Of a stretch of DNA of 64,000 nucleotides, positions 17,540 to 26,288 are shown piece by piece. This stretch comes from Luteibacter rhizovicinus DSM 16549 (GTDB lineage: Bacteria > Pseudomonadota > Gammaproteobacteria > Xanthomonadales > Rhodanobacteraceae), in the NCBI RefSeq assembly GCF_001887595.1, contig NZ_CP017480.1, positions 2,322,001 to 2,386,000 of the forward strand, written 5' to 3'. The number at the start of each line of letters is the position of its first letter. The stretch's first letter is position 1. The translations under genes and the position numbers were made by a program. Under the pieces are notes generated by a model that saw only the letters and a program-made list of their open reading frames with translations, searched no databases and was not told the DNA's origin.

Positions 17540-19138
17540 TCAGGGGCCGTGCGACTGCTGCGGCGCCTGCGGTTGCTGCGTCTGCACCGGCTGCGAAACC
17601 ACCGGCTTCTCGGCCTGCTGCTGATCCATCCGCGCGTATTCGGCACTGCTCTGCTCAAGCGGCTTCGCCACCGACTGCGCGACATCCACTTCAGCCACGC
17701 GCTTGAACGGCGAGCTCGTCTCGCCCTGCATGGCGTAAGCACGCTTGCCGTCGTCGCTGATCTCGACGTGGTTCACCCGCGAGAGGTCCTCTTTCCTCGC
17801 CGCGACGGCCAACGACCCTGCGAGGTTCTCCGACATGTGGTCGGACGGGCGACCCATCTTGGCATCGATGATCTTTACGCCGTCGAGCGCCTGCTTATAA
17901 ATCCCATTGCCCGGGTGGCCGGGATCGGCGAGGCTGCCGACGTTCGGATGGCTGACTGGCGCCGCAGGACCTGCTTGCGTCGGATGAGCGACCTGCGGCG
18001 GATGCGCCGCCTTCTGCACGGCCTCGAGCGTTTTTGGCCCGGCCACGCCATCGGCGGTCAGCCCGTGCTCGCGCTGGAATTTCTCCACCGCAGCCTTGGT
18101 GCCCGGACCAAAGTCGCCATCCGGACGCAACGCGCGGCCGTGAGCATCCGTGATGCCGAGCTTTGCGAGATCGGTCTGCAAGGCCGTCACCTTCTCGCCG
18201 TGCGAACCATCCTTCAGCGAGCCGTGGCTGGCTGGCGCATGCGCACGGCCACCCTGGCCGATCGCCTTGAGCGCTGCCTTGATGTCGGCATCGTCGCCGG
18301 CCTTGGACGGATCGAAGTTGGCGTTACCGACCTTGGTGTGCGCGCGATCGAGGGCGGCGGCCTTCTCCGGATCCTTGTAAGCGTTCTTGTACTGCTCGGC
18401 CAGAGCGGCGGCTTTCGGGCCGTCGTAGTACGAGTAGGTTTCCTTGATCTCGTTGGCCTTGGCGAGCACGGCGTTGTAGTCACCGCCATCCTGCAGGACT
18501 TTCTCGAACTTCTTCATCTGTGACGGAATCTGGTTCTCCGTCTTGGCAAGGATGGCGACGGTCTCCAGGCGATGATCTTCCGGGATGTTCTTGCCGTACT
18601 TGTCGAGCGTGTCCATCGCCGACTGCGTCGCATTCTTGATTTGCGGGTAGTCGATGTTCGTATGGACCCACTTCTGGCCGTCCTGCGAACCTGCCCACGC
18701 ATTGATGCTGTTGCGCGTGTCCGCATCGATGAAGTGCAGCGTGGTGCGGCCGTGCTCGCCGTTGCCGTGCGTCAGCAGGTCGCTGCGCAGCTTGGCCGTG
18801 TCACCGGTGTAGGTGAGGCCATGGTCCTTTGCGTATTTCGAGGACTGGTCGATGATGCCGTCGACGTAGGTGGTCTCGCCGGGCTTAAGCGCGGCGCCGT
18901 CGGTGGCGCCGAGCGCCCAGGTGCCGCGCTTGCCGAGGTCGACCTGGATGGTGCCCAGCGAATAGCCGCTGTCCGCGATGATCCTGTTGGCGTGACCCCA
19001 GTTGGGATCGGACGTGCCGGACGTGACGCCGGTGATGGACAGGTGGTAGGAAGACGGGCCACCTTCGGTGCCGCGTCCGACCACGAAATACGTGGCGCCT
19101 GCGAGCGAGTTCACATCGTGCGTATCGATACCAGCCAT
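17540..19138 (-). CDS. XVIPCD-tagged type IV secretion effector with peptidoglycan-binding domain
   Basis: The 532-residue protein has three parts. Residues 1-190 form an unidentified, probably enzymatic domain with SGYSLGTIQVDLG, reminiscent of lysozyme-superfamily segments. Residues 305-378 are a peptidoglycan-binding_1 repeat (GEKVTALQTDLAKLGI, GDFGPGTKAAVEKFQ, GVAGPKTLEAV). Residues 404-510 are the XVIPCD secretion signal (DRVNHVEIS-like SRVNHVEISDDGKRAYAMQG) with a Gln-rich tail. XVIPCD directs toxins into the antibacterial X-T4SS of Xanthomonadales. The predicted target is the cell wall of competitors. A periplasmic DUF1311 protein lies immediately upstream as the likely immunity factor. 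No secretion machinery is in the window. Confidence 0.85.
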   Translation of the reverse strand: MAGIDTHDVNSLAGATYFVVGRGTEGGPSSYHLSITGVTSGTSDPNWGHANRIIADSGYSLGTIQVDLGKRGTWALGATDGAALKPGETTYVDGIIDQSSKYAKDHGLTYTGDTAKLRSDLLTHGNGEHGRTTLHFIDADTRNSINAWAGSQDGQKWVHTNIDYPQIKNATQSAMDTLDKYGKNIPEDHRLETVAILAKTENQIPSQMKKFEKVLQDGGDYNAVLAKANEIKETYSYYDGPKAAALAEQYKNAYKDPEKAAALDRAHTKVGNANFDPSKAGDDADIKAALKAIGQGGRAHAPASHGSLKDGSHGEKVTALQTDLAKLGITDAHGRALRPDGDFGPGTKAAVEKFQREHGLTADGVAGPKTLEAVQKAAHPPQVAHPTQAGPAAPVSHPNVGSLADPGHPGNGIYKQALDGVKIIDAKMGRPSDHMSENLAGSLAVAARKEDLSRVNHVEISDDGKRAYAMQGETSSPFKRVAEVDVAQSVAKPLEQSSAEYARMDQQQAEKPVVSQPVQTQQPQAPQQSHGP

Positions 19139-19162
19139 GACTTCTCTCCTTGAAGCGTTGGG

Positions 19163-19606
19163 TTATTGGTCGTTGGCGATGGTGAGGTACTTGTCCAGGG
19201 CATCGGCGCGTTCGGCGATGCTGAAGATTTCGTTCTGCGTGACCTGAAGATCGGCTACAGGCTCGTCGCCATACAGGGCGGCTTCGAAGTCGCCGTTCCG
19301 GTTGTGGAACTCGAGCCAGGCGCGTTCGGACGTCAGCAGATTGGCCTTGGCGTTGCCGGTGAGCTTGGCGGTCAGCGCCTTGTAGGTGGTGTTGAGCCGC
19401 GTGTCCTGGGTCTTCTTTTCGGTGGCGAGGCAGGCGCCTTGCGCCGTGGCGTCGGAACCGGCCTTGTCGACGCACGTATAGAACGTGGCCGTGATGCCTT
19501 TGGGGGCCTGGCGCTTGATGACCTGGCTGGTGCTGTCGGCGGCGAAGGCACTGCTGCCGGTGACGAGAAGGGCGAGAGTGATGGCGAGCGTGTGGACCGT
19601 TCTCAT
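19163..19606 (-). CDS. LprI/DUF1311-type periplasmic protein, candidate immunity to the XVIPCD effector
   Basis: This 147-residue protein has a signal peptide (HTLAITLALLVTGSSAFA) and a DUF1311 (LprI-like lysozyme-inhibitor) domain: CLATEKKTQDTRLNTTYKAL, then LLTSERAWLEFHNRNGDFE. LprI family members inhibit lysozyme, which suits an immunity protein against a wall-degrading effector. It precedes the effector by 24 bp on the same strand, the usual order for such pairs. AGGAG (19614-19618) places the start at 19606, or at the adjacent ATG 19609. Confidence 0.82.
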   Translation of the reverse strand: MRTVHTLAITLALLVTGSSAFAADSTSQVIKRQAPKGITATFYTCVDKAGSDATAQGACLATEKKTQDTRLNTTYKALTAKLTGNAKANLLTSERAWLEFHNRNGDFEAALYGDEPVADLQVTQNEIFSIAERADALDKYLTIANDQ

Positions 19607-19868
19607 CATGGAGCTCCTGATCGTGCGTGTGTCGGGGTTTCTTGCGCCCCCGCAGCTTGCCGAACGTGGGCTCAAAAGCCAAGAGACGCGGGTCTCAGTT
19701 AAGCCGTCTTCACATAACCATCATGAATTTCCGAAATGGCGCAATGCGTGGAACGGATGCCTCATTGGTGCTGTCCGATCAACACCATGCGCACACCATT
19801 CCGCCTATCCAGCGTCATATTTGACCCCTACATTCGAAGGCTAGCCAACGCCAGCACGGGAACCTGCC

Positions 19869-21389
19869 ATGTCTAACGATTCTGACTCCGCACCCGTCGG
19901 TCCCGATTTCAGCCAGGGCGTGTATGCGTCCACGATTCCCGAGGACGGTGTCTTCGCCGGCCATGTGAACGGTGAAGCGATCATCGTGGCGCGCACCAGC
20001 GACGGCATCGTGGCGCTGGGTGGCGCCTGCAGTCACTACAGCGGTCCCTTGCACGAGGGTCTGCGCGTCGGCGACACCATTAACTGTCCACTGCATCACG
20101 CTTGTTTCGATCTGAGGACGGGCCGCGCGCTGAAGGCGCCGGCACTCGCGCCCGTCGCGCGCTGGAAAGTGGACGAGGAGGGCGGCAAGGTGTTCATTCG
20201 TGAAGCGTTGCCTGATGAGGTGCCGCCGGCTCCGGCGTTGCTGGCGGACAAGCATTTCGTGATCGTGGGTGGTGGGGCGTCCGGCTTCGCGGCGGCGCAG
20301 CGCCTTCGCCAGCATGGGTTTGCCGGCGGTATCACCATGATCAGCGCCGATGCGGACGCGCCGTACGACCGGCCGAACGTGTCCAAGGACTATCTGGCCG
20401 GCACGGCCGAGCCGGAGTGGATGCCGCTGAAGGACGAGGCGTTCTACGCGGATCTGAAGATCGTCGTGAAGCTGGATACGGTCGTCCGTTCGATCGATGC
20501 GGGTTTGCGGTCGGTCGCGCTCGCGTCCGGCGAGTCCCTGGTCTACGACAAACTCCTCCTGGCGACGGGCGCGGAGCCGATTCGCCCCGCGGCGCCGGGC
20601 TTCGATCAGCCGCACGTGCATACCTTGCGGAGCATGAAGGACGCCGAGCGTGTGATCGCCGATGTGGACAGCCACGATGTCGTCGCGGTGATCGGCAGCA
20701 GCTTCATCGGTCTCGAAGCGGCAGCATCGCTGCGCCATCGTGGTATCGAGGTGCACGTGATCGGGCCGGAGCTGATTCCCCTGCGTAGCAAGTTCGGGCC
20801 GTCGATCGGAACGATGATCAAGGCCTTGCACGAGGAGAACGGCGTGGTGTTCCATCTCGGTCGTCGCGCGGAAGGCTATGCCGACGGCGCCGTGCAGCTC
20901 GATGACGGCAGCTCGGTGCGCGCGACACGTGTGGTACTCGGTATCGGCGTCAAGCCGCGTCTACAACTTGCCGAGGCGGCCGGTGTGCGCATCGAAGGCG
21001 GCGTCCTTGTCGACGCGTCGATGCGCTCCTCCGATCCGGACATCTTCGCGACCGGCGACATCGCCCGCTACCCGGGCAGGCACGGCGAGCCTGCACGCGT
21101 CGAACACTGGGTGCTCGCCGAGCGCCACGGCCAGGTCGCGGCGGCGGGCATGCTCGACATCGACGATCCGTTCGAAGAGCCGCCATTCTTCTGGAGCGTC
21201 CATTACGACACCACCATCCGCTACGTCGGCCATGCCGAGGACTGGGATGCGATTCGCGAGGAAGGCTCGGTGGCGGACAAGGACGCCGAGGTGCGCTACG
21301 AGAAAGATGGGCGCGTGATTGCTGTGGCGACGATCAATCGGGACCTGGATTCGCTGAAGGCGGCGGAGATGTTGAAGGGAGTGGCCTGA
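19869..21389 (+). CDS. Rieske [2Fe-2S]/FAD-dependent oxidoreductase (AIFM3-like)
   Basis: The 506-residue fusion has an N-terminal Rieske domain (cluster ligands Cys54-x-His56 and Cys73-x2-His76, in ACSHYSGPL and CPLHHACFD) and a pyridine nucleotide-disulfide reductase module. The FAD motif is VIVGGGASGFAAA (about 132), the NAD motif is VAVIGSSFIGLEAAA, and IFATGDIARYPG binds FAD. The architecture equals AIF-like/rubredoxin-reductase-type ferredoxin reductases with a built-in Rieske electron acceptor. Its electron partner is not evident. It converges on the three-gene operon that ends at 21400. Confidence 0.92.
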   Translation: MSNDSDSAPVGPDFSQGVYASTIPEDGVFAGHVNGEAIIVARTSDGIVALGGACSHYSGPLHEGLRVGDTINCPLHHACFDLRTGRALKAPALAPVARWKVDEEGGKVFIREALPDEVPPAPALLADKHFVIVGGGASGFAAAQRLRQHGFAGGITMISADADAPYDRPNVSKDYLAGTAEPEWMPLKDEAFYADLKIVVKLDTVVRSIDAGLRSVALASGESLVYDKLLLATGAEPIRPAAPGFDQPHVHTLRSMKDAERVIADVDSHDVVAVIGSSFIGLEAAASLRHRGIEVHVIGPELIPLRSKFGPSIGTMIKALHEENGVVFHLGRRAEGYADGAVQLDDGSSVRATRVVLGIGVKPRLQLAEAAGVRIEGGVLVDASMRSSDPDIFATGDIARYPGRHGEPARVEHWVLAERHGQVAAAGMLDIDDPFEEPPFFWSVHYDTTIRYVGHAEDWDAIREEGSVADKDAEVRYEKDGRVIAVATINRDLDSLKAAEMLKGVA

Positions 21390-21399
21390 GCGTCGCTCG

Positions 21400-22458
21400 C
21401 TACGGAATGGGCTTGGTCGTCGCGACCTTCATGTTCGGTTGCGCGACGTAGGCCTGGGCATTGGGCGGTGTGTACTTGGGATCGTTGCCCGAAAGACGCG
21501 TGATCACCGAGGTATGGATCGCCTCTTCCCCATGGGCCTGTGTGCCGATCGGCCGAAGGTAGGCGCCCATGAGTCGATACTTGAGGTCCATCGAGTCGTA
21601 CAGCTGGCCATCGGCGTGCGGCACAAAGGGCTTGAGGTAGCGAGTGTCGATGGCCAGGCCAAGGGCTGCAGCTTCCCCAGCGAGCCACCACAAGGCTTCG
21701 TTGGCGAGTCCATCATGCGGATAGCCACCGCCGACATTGCAGTGGACCCCGGCGAACCAGACCTGCTCCAGGTGCCCCCTCCAGCCGGGCGGTTTCTCCC
21801 ACAGTGTCGGCACGAAGGGCTTGCGCCGTTCGTCGATGGCCAGCGCGTGGAAGGCGTTCTCTATCTCGTCGGATAACCCGACCTGGTGGTAGACGTACTT
21901 CTTGTCGTTGAGCACCTGGCCCAGCAGCCCGGGCGCTCCCAGGGAGCCGACGGTGTCCCAGACGCCGATCATCTTGATCGTCGGGAAGATGCGCTCGCCT
22001 TCCAGATGGTGGATGGCCGTCGCCCATGCCTCGCTGCCCGGCCCCTGCCCGCTTTCGTAGCAGGCGTAGAAATCGGGGGTGTAGTAATCGTCGGTCTTCC
22101 TCAGCAGGCCGGCGAACGTCAGGAAGCCGGCCAGGCTGCGTGCCGTGAAAGCGCCACGGCTGAAGCCGAAGAAGAACAGCTCGTCACCGGGTTCGTAGTT
22201 GTAGAGGATGCTTCGATAGAGCGCGACGATGTTGTCCTCTATGCCATCGCCGAACGCGCCGCCGGTCCATTTGTCCATGCCCGGTCCGGTGCCGACGCCT
22301 TCGCGATAGATCACCAGCTGGGTGATGCCGTTGGCATCGGTGGGCAGGATGGCGCGTGCCAGCTTGGTGACATTGGTCGGGCGCCGTGTCTTGCTGCCGT
22401 CGTTGATCTGGTCCTGCACGTTCCAGGTACCATCGGCGCACACAATGATCCGTTTCAT
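21400..22458 (-). CDS. DUF2235 alpha/beta hydrolase (Tle1-like phospholipase fold)
   Basis: This 352-residue protein opens with the DUF2235 signature KRIIVCADGTWN, followed by GVGTG and the nucleophile elbow FFGFSRGAFTARSLAG (Ser100 in GxSxG). Asp168 (GVWDTVGSLG) and His239 (FAGVHCNVGGGY) complete a plausible triad. The same domain forms the phospholipase Tle1 of type VI secretion. Here it is compact, without the membrane-insertion or VgrG-binding extras, and no signal peptide is seen. It is the third gene of a tight operon with an MBL-fold protein and a metalloprotease. Confidence 0.88.
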   Translation of the reverse strand: MKRIIVCADGTWNVQDQINDGSKTRRPTNVTKLARAILPTDANGITQLVIYREGVGTGPGMDKWTGGAFGDGIEDNIVALYRSILYNYEPGDELFFFGFSRGAFTARSLAGFLTFAGLLRKTDDYYTPDFYACYESGQGPGSEAWATAIHHLEGERIFPTIKMIGVWDTVGSLGAPGLLGQVLNDKKYVYHQVGLSDEIENAFHALAIDERRKPFVPTLWEKPPGWRGHLEQVWFAGVHCNVGGGYPHDGLANEALWWLAGEAAALGLAIDTRYLKPFVPHADGQLYDSMDLKYRLMGAYLRPIGTQAHGEEAIHTSVITRLSGNDPKYTPPNAQAYVAQPNMKVATTKPIP

Positions 22459-22468
22459 CGTTGTTCCC

Positions 22469-23800
22469 TCATAGCTTCACCCATGTCACCACCTGTTCGT
22501 CGCCCGTTGTCGTGCGCGTATCGAACAGATCGGACTCCTTGGTCAGTGCCGTGACGAGTGGATCCCGCGGCACTTCCGTGCCCGCCGTCTCATTGCCGTG
22601 CACGCCGGCCAGGGTCGACAGCACCGAGATGAGCCGACCCTTCTTCGTCTTGGTTCCCCGGGCCGTGAATCCGTTCCAGAGGTCCTTGGGTGTGGCGTTG
22701 AGGCTGCCGTGGTGACCGACCTTGTAGAGGTCGACCTTGGCGAGCCGGGCCACGATGGCCGGGTGCGATAGCGCATACATCCAGTTCTCGTATTGCGCAT
22801 CGCCGGGGAAGAGGAAGCTCTTGCCGGCCACTTCGAACAACAGGACGACACTGGTGTTGTTCATGGCGCTGTCCAGTGTGCGGACGATCGACAGCAGGTT
22901 CTCGGCCTGCTCGCGCTGGGCCTGGTATCGATACCAGCGCATGTCCCAGGGATGCCGCTTCTCGACATGGCGGGGAAATAGCACGCCGTCGGTCGCTTTC
23001 GCGTACCTGGCGATCTGTCCGTGTTGTGCCCAGAAGTCCGCCCGCGCTGCAAGTTGCATCCAGAACTGATCCGGGTCCTTGGCTCGCTGGGTCGCGATGC
23101 CCGGGGACTGCTTCAGCGTGGGTGGGCCTAGTACGGTGGTGGTGACACCGGGCAGCACCGATTCCAGCCCTGACTTGGCGCCGAAGTACACGTAGCGTTT
23201 CTTCCGCCCCATCTTCATCAGGTTGGTGATGGCATCGCGATTGGTCAGGTCGTTGTCATCGCCAAGGAAAGCCAGTTGCTCCCGGGTGGCCTTGAGGTGA
23301 TTGCCGCGTAAGCGCTTGCTGGCGGAGACGACGTAGCCGGCGAACTCGTTCATGTCATGCAGGGCGTCGATGTGCTGGATTGCCGCCTTGGTATCGCCAT
23401 TGCGCATGGCGCTGGTGGGGCCCTTGGCATTACGTCGCGCCTTGGGGTCTTCGGTCCAGGGCTGGATGACCAGGTCAGGATCGAGTCGACGAATCACGGC
23501 GCCCGGGCCCTTCCCGCCGCTGTAAGTGAAGCCGCTGATGTGGTCCTTGTGCCGGTGCGTGACGACGAGCGCGTGCAGCTTGCCCTCGCAATCGGTCTCG
23601 ATCTGTTTGGCGATGGCCATCATGTGCGCGGCCATGACCTTGCCTTTGGGCGCGCGCGTGGAGCCGAAGTCGATCAGTACGTGGCGGTCGAAGTCGGTGT
23701 AACGAAAGGTCAGCAGGAAGCAGTCGCCGAAGCCGACGTTGTAGCTGCGCAGGACCATGTCGTGGGGTGCGGTGGCTTTGGGTTTTCGTGTCGTCGCCAT
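22469..23800 (-). CDS. metallo-beta-lactamase-fold hydrolase (ComEC/Rec2-like)
   Basis: The 443-residue cytosolic protein has the full di-metal motif HxHxDH (THRHKDHISG, His82, His84, Asp86, His87), the later Asp in FLFPGDAQYENW and the His pair in YKVGHHGSLN. This order (DxGfGD..., HRHxDH, FPGD, GHHGS) is that of ComEC/Rec2-type MBL proteins, which include nucleases acting on DNA or nucleotides. An insert of about 200 residues separates the metal motifs, with basic segments such as RGNHLKATREQ. It starts one base after the protease stop and ends 10 bases before the DUF2235 gene. The target is unknown. Confidence 0.88.
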   Translation of the reverse strand: MATTRKPKATAPHDMVLRSYNVGFGDCFLLTFRYTDFDRHVLIDFGSTRAPKGKVMAAHMMAIAKQIETDCEGKLHALVVTHRHKDHISGFTYSGGKGPGAVIRRLDPDLVIQPWTEDPKARRNAKGPTSAMRNGDTKAAIQHIDALHDMNEFAGYVVSASKRLRGNHLKATREQLAFLGDDNDLTNRDAITNLMKMGRKKRYVYFGAKSGLESVLPGVTTTVLGPPTLKQSPGIATQRAKDPDQFWMQLAARADFWAQHGQIARYAKATDGVLFPRHVEKRHPWDMRWYRYQAQREQAENLLSIVRTLDSAMNNTSVVLLFEVAGKSFLFPGDAQYENWMYALSHPAIVARLAKVDLYKVGHHGSLNATPKDLWNGFTARGTKTKKGRLISVLSTLAGVHGNETAGTEVPRDPLVTALTKESDLFDTRTTTGDEQVVTWVKL

Positions 23801-23801
23801 C

Positions 23802-25541
23802 TCACCATTGCTCCCTTGTCGAAAGCAGCGGGCGCAGAACCCGATCCCGGTGCAGGCTGGCGATCCGCGCGGATGCAGTGATCTGCTGGCTGAAGTAGCC
23901 TCGATCCCAGAGGCTCTGCAGTCGATCGGATTGACGCGGACTCTTCACGCCCGTGCCGATATGGAACTTCAGCAAGCCGTATTCGTTGAAAACCAGCGTC
24001 CCGCCGCCGTACAGTTGGATCAGCCGGTTGGTCGGCATGCCGTCGGGCTTCCTGATGCCGAGCGACTTCAGCTCGCTGGCGTAGACCGATAGCTCCTGGA
24101 TGTACTCCACGACAGTCTCACGCAGTAGCGTCTGGTCGTTGCTGATGCGCAGCACGGGTCGCACCGAGGTGACCCGGGAGAAGGCATTGCGCTCGATACC
24201 GAGTGCCGCCTTGTTCTCCCAGATGAAGCGGAACACTTCCAGCGGCTCGCGTTGCATCCGTTCGAAGTGCGTGCCGGTGAGGGTGAATTCACTGGCCGGC
24301 GGCGGTTGCCAGGCACCATCGGGTCGTGCACGCGCCGCGGGGTTGACGCCGTAGGCTTCAAAGGACGTCATCAGCACCTCGCGATACCGGTATCTCGTGT
24401 CGTCCGGATAAAGCTGCATATCGGCGGTGATCACGGCGCTGAGGAAATCGGGGAACGTCAGGTCGACCGGTGGCATGTAATCGAGCGCGCGGATCAGGAT
24501 GCGCAGCAATTGCTTGGCGGCCGTCGTGCCTTCGTCGGTGACGACCGAGCGTGCGATGCCGTTGGGATACCCCTGGGCAAGCGGTTTGAGTCGGCGCGCC
24601 CAGACCTCGAAGAACGCCCGCAGCACGATGGCGACCAGCAGCTCCCCACGGTCGTGTTCCTCCGCGAACCGTGCGCTGGTGTAGTGGCCCTTGTTCGGCT
24701 TGATCCGGAGCGAGGCGCGTAGCGAGGACGTGGGGACGCCACTGAGCGCGGCCCCCATCTGCTCGGCGAGCTTGGCGATCTGCGTGCCACCCAAGGCCGC
24801 CGCCGTGAGATGTTGCAAAGGGATGCGGCCGCTGCGGTCGGTCAGGGGCACCAGGAGGCGCTCGATGATGCTTTCGCCCTGGAAGACCGACAGCAAGGCC
24901 ACGATGTCGGAGAAGCCTTCATGGAAGGCCGCCTGGTCCGGCGACGACGGCAGGAGGTAGCTGGGACGGAGTCCATCCAGCAGGGCGTGCGTGGTTTCGT
25001 GCACCACGATGTCGTGGGATAGACATGTGAAAACCTGCTTGCCCTTGCTATCCGGGAAGTAGCCGAAGTTGAGGCTTTCGGATTCGCGCGAGTAGTAGGC
25101 GTTGGCATCGGCAAACGCGTGCGGCGCCACCTTGATCTGGTGGCTCGGGGTCGGGAATCCCCACGGCACGGGCCGACCCAGGGCGCCCTCGAAGGCCTGC
25201 AGGGTCGACATCACGATGGCGTAGACATTCTGCTGATGGAAATAGGGATTGCGGACCAGCTTCTCGATGTCGGTCACCTTGGCGAAGGTGTCCTTGTCGA
25301 TATCCTTGTCGCGTGCGCGATAGAACGTATCGGACGAAGCGTCGTAATCGATCACGTGGACGCGATAGCCCTTGGGGCCACGCTCCAGACGCTCGGAAGG
25401 CACGCTTACCGTGCTTGTCAGCGCCTTGCCGCCCGCGCCGAGGATCGACGGATCCTGGGCAAGGATGGTCCACGACCGCATGGGCACGTCCTGCCGCAAG
25501 GTGTCGTACGCAGTCTTCCCTGACGGGCGCTGGATAGTCAT
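23802..25541 (-). CDS. thermolysin-like (gluzincin) zinc metalloprotease, first gene of a three-gene operon
   Basis: The 579-residue protein has HETTHALLDG (zinc ligands His181, His185; Glu182 catalytic), and 22 residues on, FHEGFSDIVALL. The Glu of this segment (Glu208) is the third zinc ligand in gluzincins such as M4 peptidases. No signal peptide, propeptide or membrane segment is visible, so it probably acts in the cytosol or is released with partners. The other 400 residues show no known domain. With MBL and DUF2235 hydrolases in a one-transcript arrangement it may be part of a defence or effector module; that is inference. Confidence 0.82.
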   Translation of the reverse strand: MTIQRPSGKTAYDTLRQDVPMRSWTILAQDPSILGAGGKALTSTVSVPSERLERGPKGYRVHVIDYDASSDTFYRARDKDIDKDTFAKVTDIEKLVRNPYFHQQNVYAIVMSTLQAFEGALGRPVPWGFPTPSHQIKVAPHAFADANAYYSRESESLNFGYFPDSKGKQVFTCLSHDIVVHETTHALLDGLRPSYLLPSSPDQAAFHEGFSDIVALLSVFQGESIIERLLVPLTDRSGRIPLQHLTAAALGGTQIAKLAEQMGAALSGVPTSSLRASLRIKPNKGHYTSARFAEEHDRGELLVAIVLRAFFEVWARRLKPLAQGYPNGIARSVVTDEGTTAAKQLLRILIRALDYMPPVDLTFPDFLSAVITADMQLYPDDTRYRYREVLMTSFEAYGVNPAARARPDGAWQPPPASEFTLTGTHFERMQREPLEVFRFIWENKAALGIERNAFSRVTSVRPVLRISNDQTLLRETVVEYIQELSVYASELKSLGIRKPDGMPTNRLIQLYGGGTLVFNEYGLLKFHIGTGVKSPRQSDRLQSLWDRGYFSQQITASARIASLHRDRVLRPLLSTREQW

Positions 25542-25869
25542 GGTCGTTCCCCGTTTCTCCCGCGATCACACTACGCGATTCCCGACGCAGTGAAGAGGCC
25601 CCGTTGCCGGAATTGCCCACTAGTTCCGCCCCCGGCAGATATGCCATCTGGCCAAGACCCCATGTAGGAGCCGATTCATCGGCGAAAGCCAACGGAGCAA
25701 AGACGCGGAAGCCTCCACTCGTGGCGAGATCCGGGGCGGCCCCGTGCCGGAACGGCCTAAGCGAGACGCGGGCGCGCCCGACGTTACGGGCGCTCGGCGC
25801 TGATACCGCTACGATGCGCCAATCAGGAAGATCGTCAGGCCGAATTACCGGCCGAAGATGGAGGATTGT
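25542..25869. other. 328-bp spacer with one REP-like element
   Basis: It must carry the promoter of the three-gene minus-strand operon. A single REP-like copy (GTAGGAGCCGATTCATCGGC) lies at 25664-25683. An open frame across it looks non-coding because its composition reflects the repeat. No other gene is seen. Confidence 0.6.
25664..25683 (+). repeat. single REP-like element
   Basis: GTAGGAGCCGATTCATCGGC upstream of the metalloprotease operon; the leftmost full copy in the window. Confidence 0.75.
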
Positions 25870-26277
25870 ATGGAAGCAATAATCAGACCCGCCCGCTCGC
25901 CTTTTTATCGTGGGGCTCTCGCCGCCGCGTTTCTGGCCGCCTCAAGCGGCGCAGTCGCCGAGGTGCAGTATCCGCCGATATCGAGCATGTCTGACTTCGA
26001 GAAAGCGGCGCTCGAAGCGAGGCTGACGTCGCTTGCAACCCTGGGTGCGAATGAGAGCGAGGGCTGCGAGCACTGCGATGTCAAATTGGCGGTGTCGCTA
26101 GATGCAGAACACAACCGCGTCCAGGTCGATGTCATTGGCAGCACTAGCCCCTCCGAGGACGACGTGGGAGATGAGCACCTGGGCCGAGGGATTGCTCGCC
26201 GAATCGATCCGTTGGTGCAAAAGATCACAGGGGTAAAAGGGGTTACCTACCGCTCGGACGGGAACGATTTCTGGTGA
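25870..26277 (+). CDS. small secreted protein of unknown function
   Basis: This 135-residue product has a signal peptide (FYRGALAAAFLAASSGAVA) and a mature part with one Cys pair (GCEHCDVKL). GGAGG at 25860-25864, five bases upstream, selects the ATG at 25870 over the one at 25858. The acidic middle (SPSEDDVGDEHLG) and C-terminus are not assignable. It ends four bases inside the start of a decayed HipA-like gene; any functional link is doubtful. Confidence 0.65.
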   Translation: MEAIIRPARSPFYRGALAAAFLAASSGAVAEVQYPPISSMSDFEKAALEARLTSLATLGANESEGCEHCDVKLAVSLDAEHNRVQVDVIGSTSPSEDDVGDEHLGRGIARRIDPLVQKITGVKGVTYRSDGNDFW

Positions 26278-26288
26278 TGGCTGGTATG

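Noticed and set aside
25604..25882. 92-codon open frame upstream of the secreted orphan
   Set aside because: Runs through a REP element, no ribosome site, no conservation.
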